A stretch of DNA of 64,000 nt from Bacteroidales bacterium (GTDB taxonomy: Bacteria; Bacteroidota; Bacteroidia; Bacteroidales; 4484-276), in assembly GCA_014860585.1 (NCBI GenBank), contig JACZJL010000085.1, forward strand, positions 1-64,000, given 5' to 3'. The notes under the pieces are model-generated. The model was not told the DNA's origin, made no database searches, and was given only the letters and a program-made list of their open reading frames with translations. Shown one piece after another: positions 14,777 through 23,387 of the stretch; within the stretch, counting starts at the first letter, position 1, and the number at the start of each line of letters is the position of its first letter. The position numbers and the translations under genes are program-made.

Positions 14777-16681
14777 TTTAACAATCATTTTGCGGGTGGC
14801 TGTCTCATTGCCTGCTGTTACAGTGTAGAAATAAACTCCGGAGTTAAGTCCTGAAGCGTCAAATGACAAGAAATGACTACCGGGTTGTAATGATTTTGCA
14901 GGAATTGTCAACACTTTCTGTCCGGTTAGATTAAACACTTCAATTCCAACAAGGTTAGGTTGTGTAATTTCGACAGTTACCTGAGTATTGCCGCCCGTTG
15001 GGTTGGGGTAGCTTTGTGAAACAGAAAGTGCAGTTTCAACCGGTTTCGGATCATTGACACCAACAGTGAATTCCATTGAATTGTGGATCACCCTGTTGAT
15101 CACCGGATCATGATCTTCGTCAAGGAAAAGACCGGGGATATTATCGGCCTGGTAGATCAACTGGAAGGCGCCTTCCGGGGAAGTATTTGGCGCCAAAACA
15201 GGGTAAATACACTCATCGTAAAGGTGGAAAATATTTCCTGCCTGAAGATCAAAGAATGTACCCCAGGTTTGTCCTAAGTCGTAGGAAAACCTTGTCCAGA
15301 TGTGTTTGTAATTGTACAAGCCATCAGCGGTTACATATGTCTCGGTTGTTGAGGCATAAGCAAGCGCTATCATACCATCATGAATAGCAATGGTTGGCAT
15401 GGTGGAAATACCCAGGGAACGATAAACTCCAAAGGGTGTTTCTGCCGTGCCCTCAAAGTCAAAAATGAAACCGCTGTTGTTCACGTCCTGGGTCCAGCCG
15501 ATCAACATGCCGAGGCTTTCAAGGTATTCGGGCATCATGGTGTGATGTGGGTTGTCGGCTTCGGGAATTTGCCCCATACTTTCGTTCCAGTAACCGATTC
15601 CGTCAGTGTATGGCCAGTAAGAGTAAAAACCCGGATCGGGAGGGGCTGCGGCCAGACGAGCTACACGACCAATCCCCCAAACTACGTGAACCATACCGTT
15701 GTCATCAATAGCCAGATTGGCTGAATTATCAACTGAATAAAGCGTATCCGGCATCAGGGTCGTATTGAAATCGAAGAAAGGGTAGGGGTGTTCCCAGATG
15801 ATTGTCTTTTCCCATGTTTCACCCATATCAGTCGATTTCATCATAAAAAGGTCGAACCATGCACTTGACCCAAGCAGTACAACAATATTTCCTTTTGAAG
15901 CCATCACATAATCATCAGCATTGATTTGCAAATAATAGTCTGATCCCACCCCTTCAAGCACTTCATCCTGGATGTCCCAGGTTTGGGTGTCTTTTGAATA
16001 GCGCGAATAGAGAATTGCGGTTGTTTGCCCCTGGTATACCGAATTTGTGTTATAGAACATATTCAGGTAATTATTGTCCGGACCGCTTGTTACTACACGT
16101 GGCCATGCCGGCTGCAATCCACCACCCGGGCCGGAATATATAAATTGCTGCCATGGTCCTGTCCCTTTATTTTCGCGGTGGTTTAAAACAATCTCAACAT
16201 TGAAGTTATGAGATACCACTATTTCACCGGTCTCACCCCATGGCGCAATATTTGGCCATCCTGTTCTTTTGGTCTCAATCCTTGCGGTAGGTTTGGGGCC
16301 CCATGCAGTTCCATCAAAATAGTTGTATCCTGTGCCTCTGTCAGGAAAAGCAAATCCTGTCGGATTTTCAACTCCACGGGTACAGGTTGCAGCCATCGTG
16401 CCATCTTCCCATACCCAGAACCGGTTGGAAAGATTTGCATTAGATTGTAAATCGTACACCGTTTCGATGATTTCTGTTTCATCGCCAAGTAATCTCCCAT
16501 CTTTTATTACACCGGGAGTTGTATAGTTGTGGTTTGTCATGGGGTAAGTCAGGTCTGATGGGACCGTATGTTGCCTGATTACAGCAATCTTACTGAGTCC
16601 ATTCACAACTGTTGCCCGCTCCTGGGCGAAACCAGATGAAAGGAATCCGATGGTCAAAAGAAGAATAAAAACTTTTTTCAT
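14774..16681 (-). CDS. Secreted Asp-box beta-propeller protein with T9SS tail, paralogue 1
   Basis: A 635-residue exported protein: signal peptide (MKKVFILLLTIGFLSSGFAQ), a long beta-propeller-like region, and a T9SS type A sorting domain (about 560-635: SQSYPNPTGG ... SGVYFYTVTAGNE, ending RKMIVK). Two Asp-box (sialidase/BNR) motifs are clear, STDMGETW and SYDLGQTWG; a third, present in the other three copies, is broken here to SKDTQTW. The block ARLAAAPPDPGFYSYWPYTD and the following GIGYWNESMGQIPE are nearly invariant in all four copies. Sialidase Arg-triad and FRIP motifs are not seen. Likely cell-surface or extracellular; substrate unknown. Confidence 0.85.
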   Translation of the reverse strand: MKKVFILLLTIGFLSSGFAQERATVVNGLSKIAVIRQHTVPSDLTYPMTNHNYTTPGVIKDGRLLGDETEIIETVYDLQSNANLSNRFWVWEDGTMAATCTRGVENPTGFAFPDRGTGYNYFDGTAWGPKPTARIETKRTGWPNIAPWGETGEIVVSHNFNVEIVLNHRENKGTGPWQQFIYSGPGGGLQPAWPRVVTSGPDNNYLNMFYNTNSVYQGQTTAILYSRYSKDTQTWDIQDEVLEGVGSDYYLQINADDYVMASKGNIVVLLGSSAWFDLFMMKSTDMGETWEKTIIWEHPYPFFDFNTTLMPDTLYSVDNSANLAIDDNGMVHVVWGIGRVARLAAAPPDPGFYSYWPYTDGIGYWNESMGQIPEADNPHHTMMPEYLESLGMLIGWTQDVNNSGFIFDFEGTAETPFGVYRSLGISTMPTIAIHDGMIALAYASTTETYVTADGLYNYKHIWTRFSYDLGQTWGTFFDLQAGNIFHLYDECIYPVLAPNTSPEGAFQLIYQADNIPGLFLDEDHDPVINRVIHNSMEFTVGVNDPKPVETALSVSQSYPNPTGGNTQVTVEITQPNLVGIEVFNLTGQKVLTIPAKSLQPGSHFLSFDASGLNSGVYFYTVTAGNETATRKMIVK

Positions 16682-16722
16682 GTTGGTAAGTTTTTGGTGA
16701 TTGATAAAAATGATTGTGAAGA

Positions 16723-16738
16723 CAAAAGTACAAAAATA
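16723..16738 (-). promoter_or_regulatory. Two adjacent -7 boxes for paralogue 1
   Basis: On the minus strand TATTTTTG (16731-16738) and TACTTTTG (16723-16730) both fit TAnnTTTG, 42-57 bp before the start at 16681. A TTTG at 16752-16755, inside the left arm of the 150-bp element, sits at a -33-like distance from the second box. Confidence 0.5.
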
Positions 16739-16742
16739 TTAA

Positions 16743-16892
16743 AGGCTGTCTCAAAAGTCTTTCATTTGGATTTTCAACGTTTTTTGACCCTTGATCCCTA
16801 AAGTGAAAACGTTGAAAATCAGGCTCCCTTTAGGGACGGGGTACTCCTGATTTTCAACGGTTCGGGTTAAATCCAGACTTTTGAGACAGCCT
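16743..16892. mobile_element. 150-bp MITE-like element with 18-bp perfect terminal inverted repeats
   Basis: Begins AGGCTGTCTCAAAAGTCT and ends with its exact reverse complement. The interior has nested repeats: GATTTTCAACG occurs twice forward and once inverted (CGTTGAAAATC), and CCCTAAAG pairs with CTTTAGGG. No coding capacity. The ends look like transposon termini, so a non-autonomous element is likely; a target-site duplication was not evident. It separates paralogues 1 and 2. Confidence 0.7.
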
Positions 16893-16918
16893 CTTTTACT
16901 GTCAGGAAGTGTAAGTAT

Positions 16919-18850
16919 TTACTTCACAACCATCTTCTTCGAAACCTTTTCGCTGCCGGTTGTAACGGTGTAGAAATATACGCCGGGTTTCAGTACTGAT
17001 GCATCAAAGCTCAGATTGTGGCTGCCTTGCTGCAGGTTTATGGCAGGAATATCCACCACCTTCTGACCGGTTGCGTTTATAATTTCGAGGCCAACTAAAG
17101 CAGGTTTATCTAGAATAACATTGATTTGAGTGATTCCTGTTGCCGGGTTGGGATAATTCTGAGCTACCGATATGCTGTTGTTTTGCTCAGGGGAATCAAT
17201 CCCAACAAGCCACCATAAACGGTTATGAATAATCCGGTTAATCACCGGGTCATGATCTCCGTCGAAAGCATAGATCCCCGGAATGTTATCAGCATTGTAA
17301 ATCAGATTAAATGACCCACCTGGATCGGGTTTATCAGCCAGTACCGGATAAATACACTCATCGTATAAATGGAAGATATTGTCGGCATTCATGTCAAGAA
17401 AATCACCCCAGGTTTGTCCCAGATCATAGGATTGTCTCAGCCAGAGGTGCTTGTAGTTCATGGTACCGTCGGCAGTGACGAATGTTTCCGTGACGGATGA
17501 ATAAACAAGCGCAATATAGTTGTCGTAGATGGCAATAGTTGGCATGCAGGAGATTCCAAGCGACCGGTACACATTGAAAGGCGTTTCGGCCGTTCCTTCA
17601 AAATCGAAGATAAATCCGCTGTTGTTCACATCCTGTGTCCACCCGATCAACATTCCCAATTCTTCAAGATTTTCGGGCATCATGGTGTGGTGTGGATTAT
17701 CGGCTTCGGGGATTTGACCCATACTTTCGTTCCAGTAACCAATGCCATCAGTGTAAGGCCAGTAAGAATAGAAACCCGGATCGGGGGGCGCCGCAGCAAG
17801 CCTTGCAACACGGCCAACACCCCAAACTACGTGCACCATCCCGTTGTTGTCAATGGCCATGTTTGCTGAGTTATCGCAGGCATAAAGCGTATCGTCCATC
17901 AGCGTGGTGTTGAAATCAAAAAATGGGTAGGGATGTTCCCAAATAATGGTTTTTTCCCAGGTTTCTCCGTTATCCATTGATTTGAGAATAAACATATCCG
18001 ACCAGGCGCTTCCATGCAGCATCACCACCATATCTCCTTTTGAGGCCAATGCGTAGTTGTCGGAACTGAAACTGGTATAAAAGTCTGATCCGAGGCCGTC
18101 AATCAGTTCAGCCTGGATATCCCAGGTTTGGCCGGCGTCAGATGAGCGGTAATAAAGCAAAGCGCCATCCTGTCCCAGGTAAGGGGTGCCGCCGTTACCA
18201 CTGGGTGCCGTCATTACAAATACATGCACAATGTTGTTGTCGGGGCCGCTGGTGACCACTCTTGGCCAAAGCAATCCGGTAGATCCGGCCGGAGCAGGAG
18301 CAAATTCAGTTTGAGTCCATGCGCCGGTTCCCTTTGTTGCGCGGTAATTAACAATCATTGGCGCTGTTCCCGAAACGTGTGCCACCACGATTTCACCATT
18401 TGGACCAAGTGGGGCAATGGATGGCCAGCCGGTTCTTACTGTTTCAATACGAGCGGTGGGTTTTGGCCCCCATGAAATCCCATCAAAATAGTTGTAACCT
18501 GTTCCCCTGTCAGGAAATGCATTGTTGGTAGGGTTTTCCACGCCGCGAATGCAGGTAGCAGCCATAGTGCCATCTTCCCAAACCAGGAACCGGTTGGCAA
18601 GGCTTGAATTGCTCTGCAGGTCAAAAACTGTTTCGATAATCTCGGTTTCATCGCCAAGAAGTCTTGCGTCCTTCATTTTTCCGGGAGCAATGTAAATGGG
18701 ATTGAGCATTGGGGGAGGGATGTCGGCAGGAACATCAAATTTCCTGGTTAGCGACATTTTGGTCAGTTCCTTGTCGGCAGGTATCCGGCTTTGGGAATAA
18801 CCTGCAAAGAGGAATCCTAAAACAATTAACGATAAGAATAAATGCTTCAT
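16919..18850 (-). CDS. Secreted Asp-box beta-propeller protein with T9SS tail, paralogue 2
   Basis: A 643-residue protein with signal peptide (MKHLFLSLIVLGFLFAGYSQ) and T9SS sorting domain (AQNYPNPATGITQINV to KMVVK). Three Asp-boxes are present: SSDAGQTW, SMDNGETW and SYDLGQTWG. Nucleotide differences from its neighbours in the best-conserved block are mostly at third codon positions, so the conservation reflects protein-level selection rather than very recent copying. Upstream at about 18890-18897 CGAAAATA is one base off the -7 box. Flanked by the 150-bp element downstream and a terminator upstream (that of paralogue 3), so it is probably its own transcription unit. Confidence 0.85.
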   Translation of the reverse strand: MKHLFLSLIVLGFLFAGYSQSRIPADKELTKMSLTRKFDVPADIPPPMLNPIYIAPGKMKDARLLGDETEIIETVFDLQSNSSLANRFLVWEDGTMAATCIRGVENPTNNAFPDRGTGYNYFDGISWGPKPTARIETVRTGWPSIAPLGPNGEIVVAHVSGTAPMIVNYRATKGTGAWTQTEFAPAPAGSTGLLWPRVVTSGPDNNIVHVFVMTAPSGNGGTPYLGQDGALLYYRSSDAGQTWDIQAELIDGLGSDFYTSFSSDNYALASKGDMVVMLHGSAWSDMFILKSMDNGETWEKTIIWEHPYPFFDFNTTLMDDTLYACDNSANMAIDNNGMVHVVWGVGRVARLAAAPPDPGFYSYWPYTDGIGYWNESMGQIPEADNPHHTMMPENLEELGMLIGWTQDVNNSGFIFDFEGTAETPFNVYRSLGISCMPTIAIYDNYIALVYSSVTETFVTADGTMNYKHLWLRQSYDLGQTWGDFLDMNADNIFHLYDECIYPVLADKPDPGGSFNLIYNADNIPGIYAFDGDHDPVINRIIHNRLWWLVGIDSPEQNNSISVAQNYPNPATGITQINVILDKPALVGLEIINATGQKVVDIPAINLQQGSHNLSFDASVLKPGVYFYTVTTGSEKVSKKMVVK

Positions 18851-18922
18851 AGTAAAATGTTTAAATGGTTAGTAAATAATTTGAGGTGCGAAAATACAAA
18901 AAAGAAATGATGTTCATAAAGC

Positions 18923-18957
18923 AAAAAAGGCCTCTGCATTGCAGAAGCCTTTTTTTT
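18923..18957 (-). terminator. Rho-independent terminator after paralogue 3
   Basis: Near-perfect stem AAGGCTTCTGC / GCAGAGGCCTT on the minus strand with a short loop and T-runs on both sides; 17 bp after the stop of 18974-20911. Confidence 0.75.
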
Positions 18958-18973
18958 ATTTTGTGGAGTTCAA

Positions 18974-20911
18974 TTACTTCACAATCATTTTGCGGGTAAC
19001 TTTTTCGCCACCGGCATTAACTGTGTAAAAATAAACGCCTGAAGTGAATTGAGAAGCATCGAAAGTAATTTCGTTGATGCCGGCATTCATGTTTCTTGCC
19101 TGAATTTCATACACTTTTTGTCCGGTCATATTGAATACTTCAAAACCAACTGTTGAAGGCTGAGCGAGTTCAACTGAAACGCTTGTAGTTCCGGTAGTTG
19201 GGTTTGGAACACTCTGTGAAACATTGACTGATGAAACTTGCTGTGTTGGGTTTTCGATACCAACAGTGAAGCTCATCGAATTGTGGATTACCCGGTTGAT
19301 TACAGGATCATGATCTTCGTCAAGATAGAGACCAGGAATGTTGTCAGCCTGATAAATCAGCTGGAATGCGCCATCCGGGTTGGTATTTGCAGCCATCACC
19401 GGGTAAATACACTCATCATAGAGGTGGAAAATATTATCACCCACAATGTTTTGGAAATCACCCCATGTTTGTCCCATGTCATAGGAGAAGCGAGCCCAGA
19501 TATGTTTGTAGTTCTGGGTTCCGTCGGCGGTTACAAAAGTTTCGGTGGTTGAAGCATAGGCCAGTGCCATCATGTTACCGTTGATTGCAAGAGTTGGCAT
19601 TGTGGAAATACCCAATGAACGGTAAGTGGCAAATTGCGGATCGCCGGTTCCTTCATAGTCAAAAATGAAACCGCTGTTGTTTACGTCCTGTGTCCAGCCA
19701 ATCAACATACCAAGTGTTTCAAGGTATTCCGGCATCATGGTTTTATGCGGATTATCATTTTCAGGAATTTGTCCCATGCTTTCGTTCCAGTAACCAATAC
19801 CATCAGTATAAGGCCAGTAGCTGTATGAACCTGGATCCGGAGGAGCAGCTGCAAGACGTGCAACCCGGCCGATTCCGAATACTACGTGAACCATACCATT
19901 GTCGTCAATGGCAAGATTACCTGAATTATCAACAGCATAAAGTGTATCATCCATCAAGGTAGTTTGCATATCAAAGAAAGGATAAGGATGTTCCCAGATC
20001 ATGATTTTATCCCATGTTTCACCGTTATCCGTTGATTTCATTACAAACATGTCAATCCATGCGCTGGTCAATAACAAAGCAACCGTGTTACCTTTTGATG
20101 CTAAAACATAATCATCAGCACTGATATCAAGGTAAAAATCGGCGCCCATTCCTTCAAGATTCACGTGCTGGATGTCCCAGGTTGCGCCACCATCGGTTGA
20201 ACGGTTGTACAACATGCAGCCATCCTGACCTAACCATGGTGTTCCGCCATTGGCTGATGGTGCAGTCAGACCGAACAGATGTACGTACTCGTTATTTGGT
20301 CCTGAGGTAGCCATTCTTGGCCATAAATATTGAGGAATAGCAGTTCCGGCAGGACCATTATAAGTTGTCTGTGTCCATGCACCGGTACCTTTTGTAGCAC
20401 GGCTTGAAATCACCATAGGTGCAGTACCTGAAACGTGACCGCAAATAATTTCACCATCAGCGCCCCATTTTGCAATGGAAGGCCAGCCTGTTCTGGTAGT
20501 TTCAACTCTTGCTGTGGGTTTTGGTCCCCAGGTTGAGCCATTGAAATAGTTGTAACCTGTTCCCCTGTCAGGGAAAGCAAAGCCTGTTGGGTTCTCAACG
20601 CCGCGTGTACAAACAGCCGCCATTGTTCCGTCTTCCCATACAACAAACCTGTTACCAACAGTGGTGTTAGACTGCAGATCATACACCGTTTCGATAATTT
20701 CTGTTTCATCGCCAAGCAGCCTGGCATCTTTCATCAGACCAGGGGTGGTATAGGTCGAATTGACCATCGGCGGAACCGGATCAACAGGTACATTGTAGAA
20801 CCTGGTTACTGACTTGTTAATTAACTCGTTTGATGCAGGAACAGCACGTTGCTGTGCAAACCCGATCAAAACAATGCTCATCGCGAAAACAATTAGTAAT
20901 GCTTTTTTCAT
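18974..20911 (-). CDS. Secreted Asp-box beta-propeller protein with T9SS tail, paralogue 3
   Basis: A 645-residue protein: signal peptide (MKKALLIVFAMSIVLIGFAQ), propeller region, and T9SS sorting domain (SQSVPNPTTGTTSVSV to RKMIVK). Asp-boxes are STDGGATW, STDNGETW and SYDMGQTWG. A slight variant of the conserved block reads GQIPENDNPHKTMMPE where the others have His in place of Lys (HHTMMPE). Has its own -7 box and its own strong terminator, so the array is made of separately transcribed units, not one operon. Confidence 0.85.
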   Translation of the reverse strand: MKKALLIVFAMSIVLIGFAQQRAVPASNELINKSVTRFYNVPVDPVPPMVNSTYTTPGLMKDARLLGDETEIIETVYDLQSNTTVGNRFVVWEDGTMAAVCTRGVENPTGFAFPDRGTGYNYFNGSTWGPKPTARVETTRTGWPSIAKWGADGEIICGHVSGTAPMVISSRATKGTGAWTQTTYNGPAGTAIPQYLWPRMATSGPNNEYVHLFGLTAPSANGGTPWLGQDGCMLYNRSTDGGATWDIQHVNLEGMGADFYLDISADDYVLASKGNTVALLLTSAWIDMFVMKSTDNGETWDKIMIWEHPYPFFDMQTTLMDDTLYAVDNSGNLAIDDNGMVHVVFGIGRVARLAAAPPDPGSYSYWPYTDGIGYWNESMGQIPENDNPHKTMMPEYLETLGMLIGWTQDVNNSGFIFDYEGTGDPQFATYRSLGISTMPTLAINGNMMALAYASTTETFVTADGTQNYKHIWARFSYDMGQTWGDFQNIVGDNIFHLYDECIYPVMAANTNPDGAFQLIYQADNIPGLYLDEDHDPVINRVIHNSMSFTVGIENPTQQVSSVNVSQSVPNPTTGTTSVSVELAQPSTVGFEVFNMTGQKVYEIQARNMNAGINEITFDASQFTSGVYFYTVNAGGEKVTRKMIVK

Positions 20912-20955
20912 AGTTTTTAATGTTTAAATTAGATTTATAATGTTGATTACGTCGG

Positions 20956-20963
20956 CAAAAATA
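20956..20963 (-). promoter_or_regulatory. Bacteroidetes -7 box for paralogue 3
   Basis: TATTTTTG on the minus strand, 45 bp before the start at 20911. Confidence 0.45.
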
Positions 20964-20998
20964 GAAAAATCAAATAACATTCAATGTTTTTATGACCA

Positions 20999-21018
20999 AA
21001 ACTCAATATATTGAGTTT
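20999..21018. repeat. 20-bp perfect palindrome
   Basis: AAACTCAATATATTGAGTTT reads the same on both strands. It directly abuts the hairpin at 21019-21056. Could be a dimeric regulator site or part of a compound terminator. Confidence 0.6.
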
Positions 21019-21056
21019 GAACATGGGCTTCCAGAAGATACCGGAAGCCCATGTTC
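21019..21056 (-). terminator. Strong hairpin after paralogue 4
   Basis: Perfect 14-bp stem GAACATGGGCTTCC / GGAAGCCCATGTTC with a 10-base loop, 7 bp past the stop codon of 21064-22980. No T-run follows on the minus strand, so termination may need the adjacent palindrome or another factor. Confidence 0.6.
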
Positions 21057-21063
21057 TATACTC

Positions 21064-22980
21064 TTATTTAACAATCATCTTCCTGGTAATGGTCTCGCTG
21101 CCATTTGAAACGGAGTAAAAATATACACCTGAAGTAAGCCCTGAAGCATCAAACCTCAGATTGTGGCTACCGGCATTCACTGATTTTGCAGGTAGTTCAA
21201 ATACTTTTTGGCCGGTCATGTTAAAAACTTCCACACTTACAGTAGCCGGATTTGTCACTTCAACAATGATGTCAGTTACCCCACTGGTTGGGTTGGGATA
21301 GCTTTGAGAAACTGTGAGTGCCCTCGCATCTGCCTGAGGTTCGTCAATCCCGATGGTGTAATCCATCTTATTGTGAATGATCAGGTTAATCAATGGTTCA
21401 ACTTGCATATCGTCATCGATCAGGTACAATCCGGGTGAGTTGTCAGCATTATAGATCAGATGGAAGACTCCATCTTCAGTTGTATTTGCTGCTACAAGCG
21501 GCCACAGGCATTCATCATACAAATGAAAAATATTACCGGTCTGAAGATCAGTAAATCCACCCCAGGTCTGACCGAGGTCGTAAGAAAATCTGGTCCAAAT
21601 ATGCTTGTAGTTGTACATTCCATCTGCAGTGATAAATGTTTCGGTTGTTGACGAATAAGCCAATGCGATCATATTGCCATGAATAGCAATGGAAGGCATG
21701 GTAGAAATTCCCAGCGAACGGTAAACTGCGAAAGGTGTTTCAGCAGTACCTTCATAGTCAAAAACAAGACCGCTGTTATTTACATCCTGGGTCCAGCCAA
21801 TCAACATTCCCAACGATTCAAGGTACTCTGGCATCATGGTGTGGTGAACATTTGGAGCATCAGGAATTTGTCCCATACTTTCGTTCCAGTAACCGATACC
21901 ATCGGTAAAAGGCCAGTAGGAATAGCTCCCCGGTGCAGGCGGGGCAGCTGCCAGACGTGCAACACGTCCAAGACCGAATACAATGTGAACCATTCCATTG
22001 TCGTCGATGGCAAGATTTCCTGAATAGTCAACGGCATACAAGGTGTCGGGCATGAGGGTGGTGTTAAAGTCAAAAAATGGATAGGGATGCTCCCAGATCA
22101 TAATTTTTTCCCAATTTTCTCCATTATCAGTGGATTTTAGTATGAACATATCGGCAAAAGCATCGGTGTAAAGCATGGCAACAGTATTGCCTTTTGATGC
22201 AAGCACATAAGCATCTGCCCTGATATCAGTGTAACTGTCAGATCCTAATCCGGGTAAAATCTCATCTTCAGGAAACCATGTTACACCGCCGTCTTCCGAG
22301 CGAGAGTAAAGCAATGCATTGTCCTGTCCCTGATAAAGATTGTATGAACTATAAAAAAGGTGAATGATCTCGTTGTTTTCGCCAGTTGTGGCCAAACGAG
22401 GCCAGGTTGGTTCAACGGTACCGCCAGGTCCGGGGTAATTAACGCGCTCCCATGCATCAACACCTTTATTTTCACGCTTGTAAATCGTTAGGATGTAAGG
22501 AGCACCCATAGTGTGAGCCACTACCATTTCTCCGTTTGGTCCCCAGGGAGCTATGCTTGGCCATCCGGTAGCCACATTCTCAATTCTGGCTGTAGGTTTG
22601 GGACCCCATGTGGATCCGTCGAAATAGTTGTAACCTGTACCTCTGTCACTCCAGTTGGATGAAATCATACCCCTGGTAGCAGTTGCAGCCATAGTTCCAT
22701 CTTCCCAAACCCAAAAACGATTACCGATAGAAGAGTTTGTTTGAAGGTCATACGCTGTTTCCATGAGTTCGGTTTCCACCCCTGCCAGCGAAGCATCCTT
22801 CAATGATGGAGCAGTGGCAAAGTTGAAATTCACAATGGGTACCAATGGTTCCTTTAACTGCGAATATTTTCTCTCTACTGATTTGTTGGCCACCTCTTTT
22901 GAGAAAGGTACTCGTTTTTGCTGTGCAACACTCATTAGTGCAAAGCAAACTGTAAATGCTAAAAGTAAAATTTTCTTCAT
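21064..22980 (-). CDS. Secreted Asp-box beta-propeller protein with T9SS tail, paralogue 4
   Basis: A 638-residue protein: signal peptide (MKKILLLAFTVCFALMSVAQ), propeller region, T9SS sorting domain (SQSYPNPTSGVTDIIV to RKMIVK). It is the most diverged of the four: RGMISSNWSDRGTGYNYFDG replaces the RGVENPT..FPDRGTGYNYF of the others, the second Asp-box is STDNGENW (Thr to Asn), and a C-terminal loop reads DDDMQVEPLINLIIHNKM where the others have DEDHDPVINRVIHN. The first box (SEDGGVTW) and third (SYDLGQTWG) are intact. It has its own -7 box. Confidence 0.85.
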   Translation of the reverse strand: MKKILLLAFTVCFALMSVAQQKRVPFSKEVANKSVERKYSQLKEPLVPIVNFNFATAPSLKDASLAGVETELMETAYDLQTNSSIGNRFWVWEDGTMAATATRGMISSNWSDRGTGYNYFDGSTWGPKPTARIENVATGWPSIAPWGPNGEMVVAHTMGAPYILTIYKRENKGVDAWERVNYPGPGGTVEPTWPRLATTGENNEIIHLFYSSYNLYQGQDNALLYSRSEDGGVTWFPEDEILPGLGSDSYTDIRADAYVLASKGNTVAMLYTDAFADMFILKSTDNGENWEKIMIWEHPYPFFDFNTTLMPDTLYAVDYSGNLAIDDNGMVHIVFGLGRVARLAAAPPAPGSYSYWPFTDGIGYWNESMGQIPDAPNVHHTMMPEYLESLGMLIGWTQDVNNSGLVFDYEGTAETPFAVYRSLGISTMPSIAIHGNMIALAYSSTTETFITADGMYNYKHIWTRFSYDLGQTWGGFTDLQTGNIFHLYDECLWPLVAANTTEDGVFHLIYNADNSPGLYLIDDDMQVEPLINLIIHNKMDYTIGIDEPQADARALTVSQSYPNPTSGVTDIIVEVTNPATVSVEVFNMTGQKVFELPAKSVNAGSHNLRFDASGLTSGVYFYSVSNGSETITRKMIVK

Positions 22981-23028
22981 GACATCTTTGAATTTTAATG
23001 ATTAAAATACTGATTTTTCAAATTTGGG

Positions 23029-23036
23029 CAAAGATA
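23029..23036 (-). promoter_or_regulatory. Bacteroidetes -7 box for paralogue 4
   Basis: TATCTTTG on the minus strand, 49 bp before the start at 22980. Confidence 0.45.
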
Positions 23037-23337
23037 AAGAAAAATTGTAAGGCCAATTGAACAGCATAAAATTTCTACTTAGCACAAAAATAGTTTCATT
23101 TTTTGGTCAAACCATGTGTCAATCAAGTAAAAGGTTAGAAACATTAAGTTATCGGATTTAAAAAATCAATCATTAATTTATCGTGCTCAATTCTCTGTTT
23201 CAGCCCAGGCATCCGTCCTCTTTAAGGCTTCTTACTACAGTGTCTTTTATTTACATTTGTTCTTAAACCACATAATATCAATAATTTAGTATTTATTAAA
23301 CTTATTAACAAACACAGCCCGACCGTTTGGTTTTGCC

Positions 23338-23345
23338 TAATTTTG
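23338..23345 (+). promoter_or_regulatory. Bacteroidetes -7 box for dnaE
   Basis: TAATTTTG, exact TAnnTTTG, 43 bp before the dnaE start. Confidence 0.45.
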
Positions 23346-23387
23346 CCCTCAGTTTAATTTTCATATTGATCAAACCATTTTGCGACA

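Larger units (their letters stand above)
22981..23387. other. 407-bp divergent intergenic region before dnaE
   Basis: AT-rich spacer between minus-strand paralogue 4 and plus-strand dnaE. Each side has a -7 box (23029-23036 minus, 23338-23345 plus). I see no reading frame, RNA gene or repeat in the rest. Confidence 0.6.

Noticed and set aside
14774-22980. Calling the four paralogues sialidases
   Set aside because: Asp-boxes are structural and occur in many propellers. The Arg triad and FRIP motif of sialidases were not found, so the enzyme name is not supported.
14774-22980. Single operon for the four paralogues
   Set aside because: Separate promoter boxes and terminators, plus a 237-bp spacer with a MITE-like element, argue for separate transcription units.
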